Assembly (NCBI GenBank): GCA_003170035.1
Contig: PMZX01000271.1
Span: 19,576-25,966 of the forward strand
Source: Myxococcales bacterium
GTDB lineage: Bacteria > Myxococcota_A > Polyangia > Fen-1088
Reading direction: 5' to 3'
DNA: 6,391 bases
The notes beneath the pieces are model-generated. The model had not been told where the DNA came from. It did no database searches and saw only the letters and a list, made by a program, of their open reading frames with translations. Shown here piece by piece: positions 6,087 through 6,391 of the stretch. A program made the position numbers and the translations under genes. Position 1 is the stretch's first letter, and each line of letters starts with the position of its first letter.

Positions 6087-6091
6087 GGAGG
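6087..6091 (+). promoter_or_regulatory. Strong ribosome binding site of the right-edge lipoprotein
   Basis: GGAGG within a longer purine run, eight bases before ATG 6100. It is the best Shine-Dalgarno match in the window and fixes the start. Confidence 0.75.
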
Positions 6092-6099
6092 AGCCCCTG

Positions 6100-6391
6100 A
6101 TGCAAGGAATCCGCATTCGCCCTCTTTGCCTAACAACTCTGGTGCTCATGGCCGCCTGCAACAGCAGCGGCCGATCGGTCGGGATCCCCGATGCCAGCCG
6201 AGGCACGGGCGACACGACGGGAATCCGCACCACCACTGCGACCACGGCCACGAGCGCGACCGCGATAACCACGGTCAGCACCACTGCAACCGCGACCACC
6301 GTTGTGACCGCCAGCCAGACGGACAGCGGGACCGGCACCGGAGGCGGGACCGGTGCAGGCGACGCGGCCGGGGCCACGGGCCGGGACGCAG
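6100..6391 (+). CDS. Lipoprotein with Thr-rich linker, C-terminus beyond window
   Basis: From ATG 6100 the frame is open to the window end (97 codons). MQGIRIRPLCLTTLVLMAAC is a short basic and hydrophobic signal ending in a lipobox-like MAAC, so Cys20 would be lipidated. After about 25 residues the sequence becomes Thr/Ala-rich (about 43-72: mostly T, A, S, V) and then Gly/Thr-rich (GTGTGGGTGAGDAAG), a flexible spacer like that of the other lipoprotein in this window. Any folded functional domain lies past the right edge, so function cannot be assigned. The minus-strand frame across the same region gives a repetitive Val/Ala-rich product with no ribosome site and is judged a shadow. It is transcribed away from the membrane-protein gene, with a dyad-rich region between. 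Confidence 0.75.
   Translation, partial: MQGIRIRPLCLTTLVLMAACNSSGRSVGIPDASRGTGDTTGIRTTTATTATSATAITTVSTTATATTVVTASQTDSGTGTGGGTGAGDAAGATGRDA

Larger units (their letters stand above)
5931..6099. other. Divergent intergenic region with several dyads
   Basis: This 169-base region separates the minus-strand membrane-protein gene from the plus-strand lipoprotein gene. It contains the palindrome GTCAATTGAC (5974-5983), two competing hairpins that share one arm (5991-6032), a GCCGCCG/CGGTGGC stem (6054-6060, 6064-6070, one G-U pair), and the palindrome CAACTGCAGTTG (6070-6081) just before the lipoprotein ribosome site. TTGACA at 5979-5984 is a perfect -35 match for the plus strand, but the only -10 candidate at suitable spacing is poor (TGCCAT 6001-6006, 16 bases away). 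Confidence 0.5.

Noticed and set aside
5931..6377. N-terminal extension of the two-helix protein up to 6377
   Set aside because: The extension is repetitive Val/Ala/Pro sequence antisense to the lipoprotein coding region. The signal peptide and an AAGG site support a start at 5930.

Overview
The window is a compact, GC-rich stretch of bacterial chromosome with six protein genes and no RNA genes, insertion sequences or CRISPR arrays that I can support. The likely source is a member of the Myxococcota (order Polyangiales or a relative). This is inferred from high GC, a Ser/Thr protein kinase fused to a membrane domain, and two lipoproteins with long Gly/Ser/Thr-rich linkers. No rRNA or other strict marker is present to confirm it.

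Layout. The left third is a minus-strand pair: a lipoprotein gene (2149 to 1184) followed by a ClpX-like AAA+ unfoldase gene (1121 to beyond the left edge). They are 62 bases apart and may be co-transcribed from a good promoter at 2200-2173. A 286-base divergent intergenic region separates this pair from metK (S-adenosylmethionine synthetase, 2436-3695, plus strand), the one clear housekeeping gene. metK runs tail-to-tail into a minus-strand Ser/Thr kinase gene with a C-terminal RDD membrane domain (5133 to 3676); the two coding regions overlap by 20 bases. Upstream of the kinase, on the same strand, lies a gene for a small exported or membrane protein with two predicted helices (5930 to 5310). 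At the right edge a plus-strand gene for another lipoprotein with a Thr-rich linker starts at 6100 and runs off the window.

How the parts may work together. The kinase is predicted to sit in the inner membrane with its catalytic domain in the cytoplasm, and its same-strand neighbour is also a predicted envelope protein, so a shared envelope role is possible but not shown. The ClpX-like protein lacks the N-terminal zinc-binding domain and the RKH loop of classical ClpX but keeps the ATPase motifs, the GYVG pore loop and the IGF loop that contacts ClpP. It therefore looks like a specialised unfoldase rather than the housekeeping ClpX.

The points most worth checking are this divergent ClpX-like protein and its lipoprotein neighbour, whose C-terminal domain I do not recognise; the cluster of perfect dyads just upstream of the kinase (5152-5228); the palindrome-rich leader of the right-edge lipoprotein; and the basic C-terminal tail of MetK, whose end overlaps the kinase gene. 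I found no strong evidence for a new defence or mobile system.
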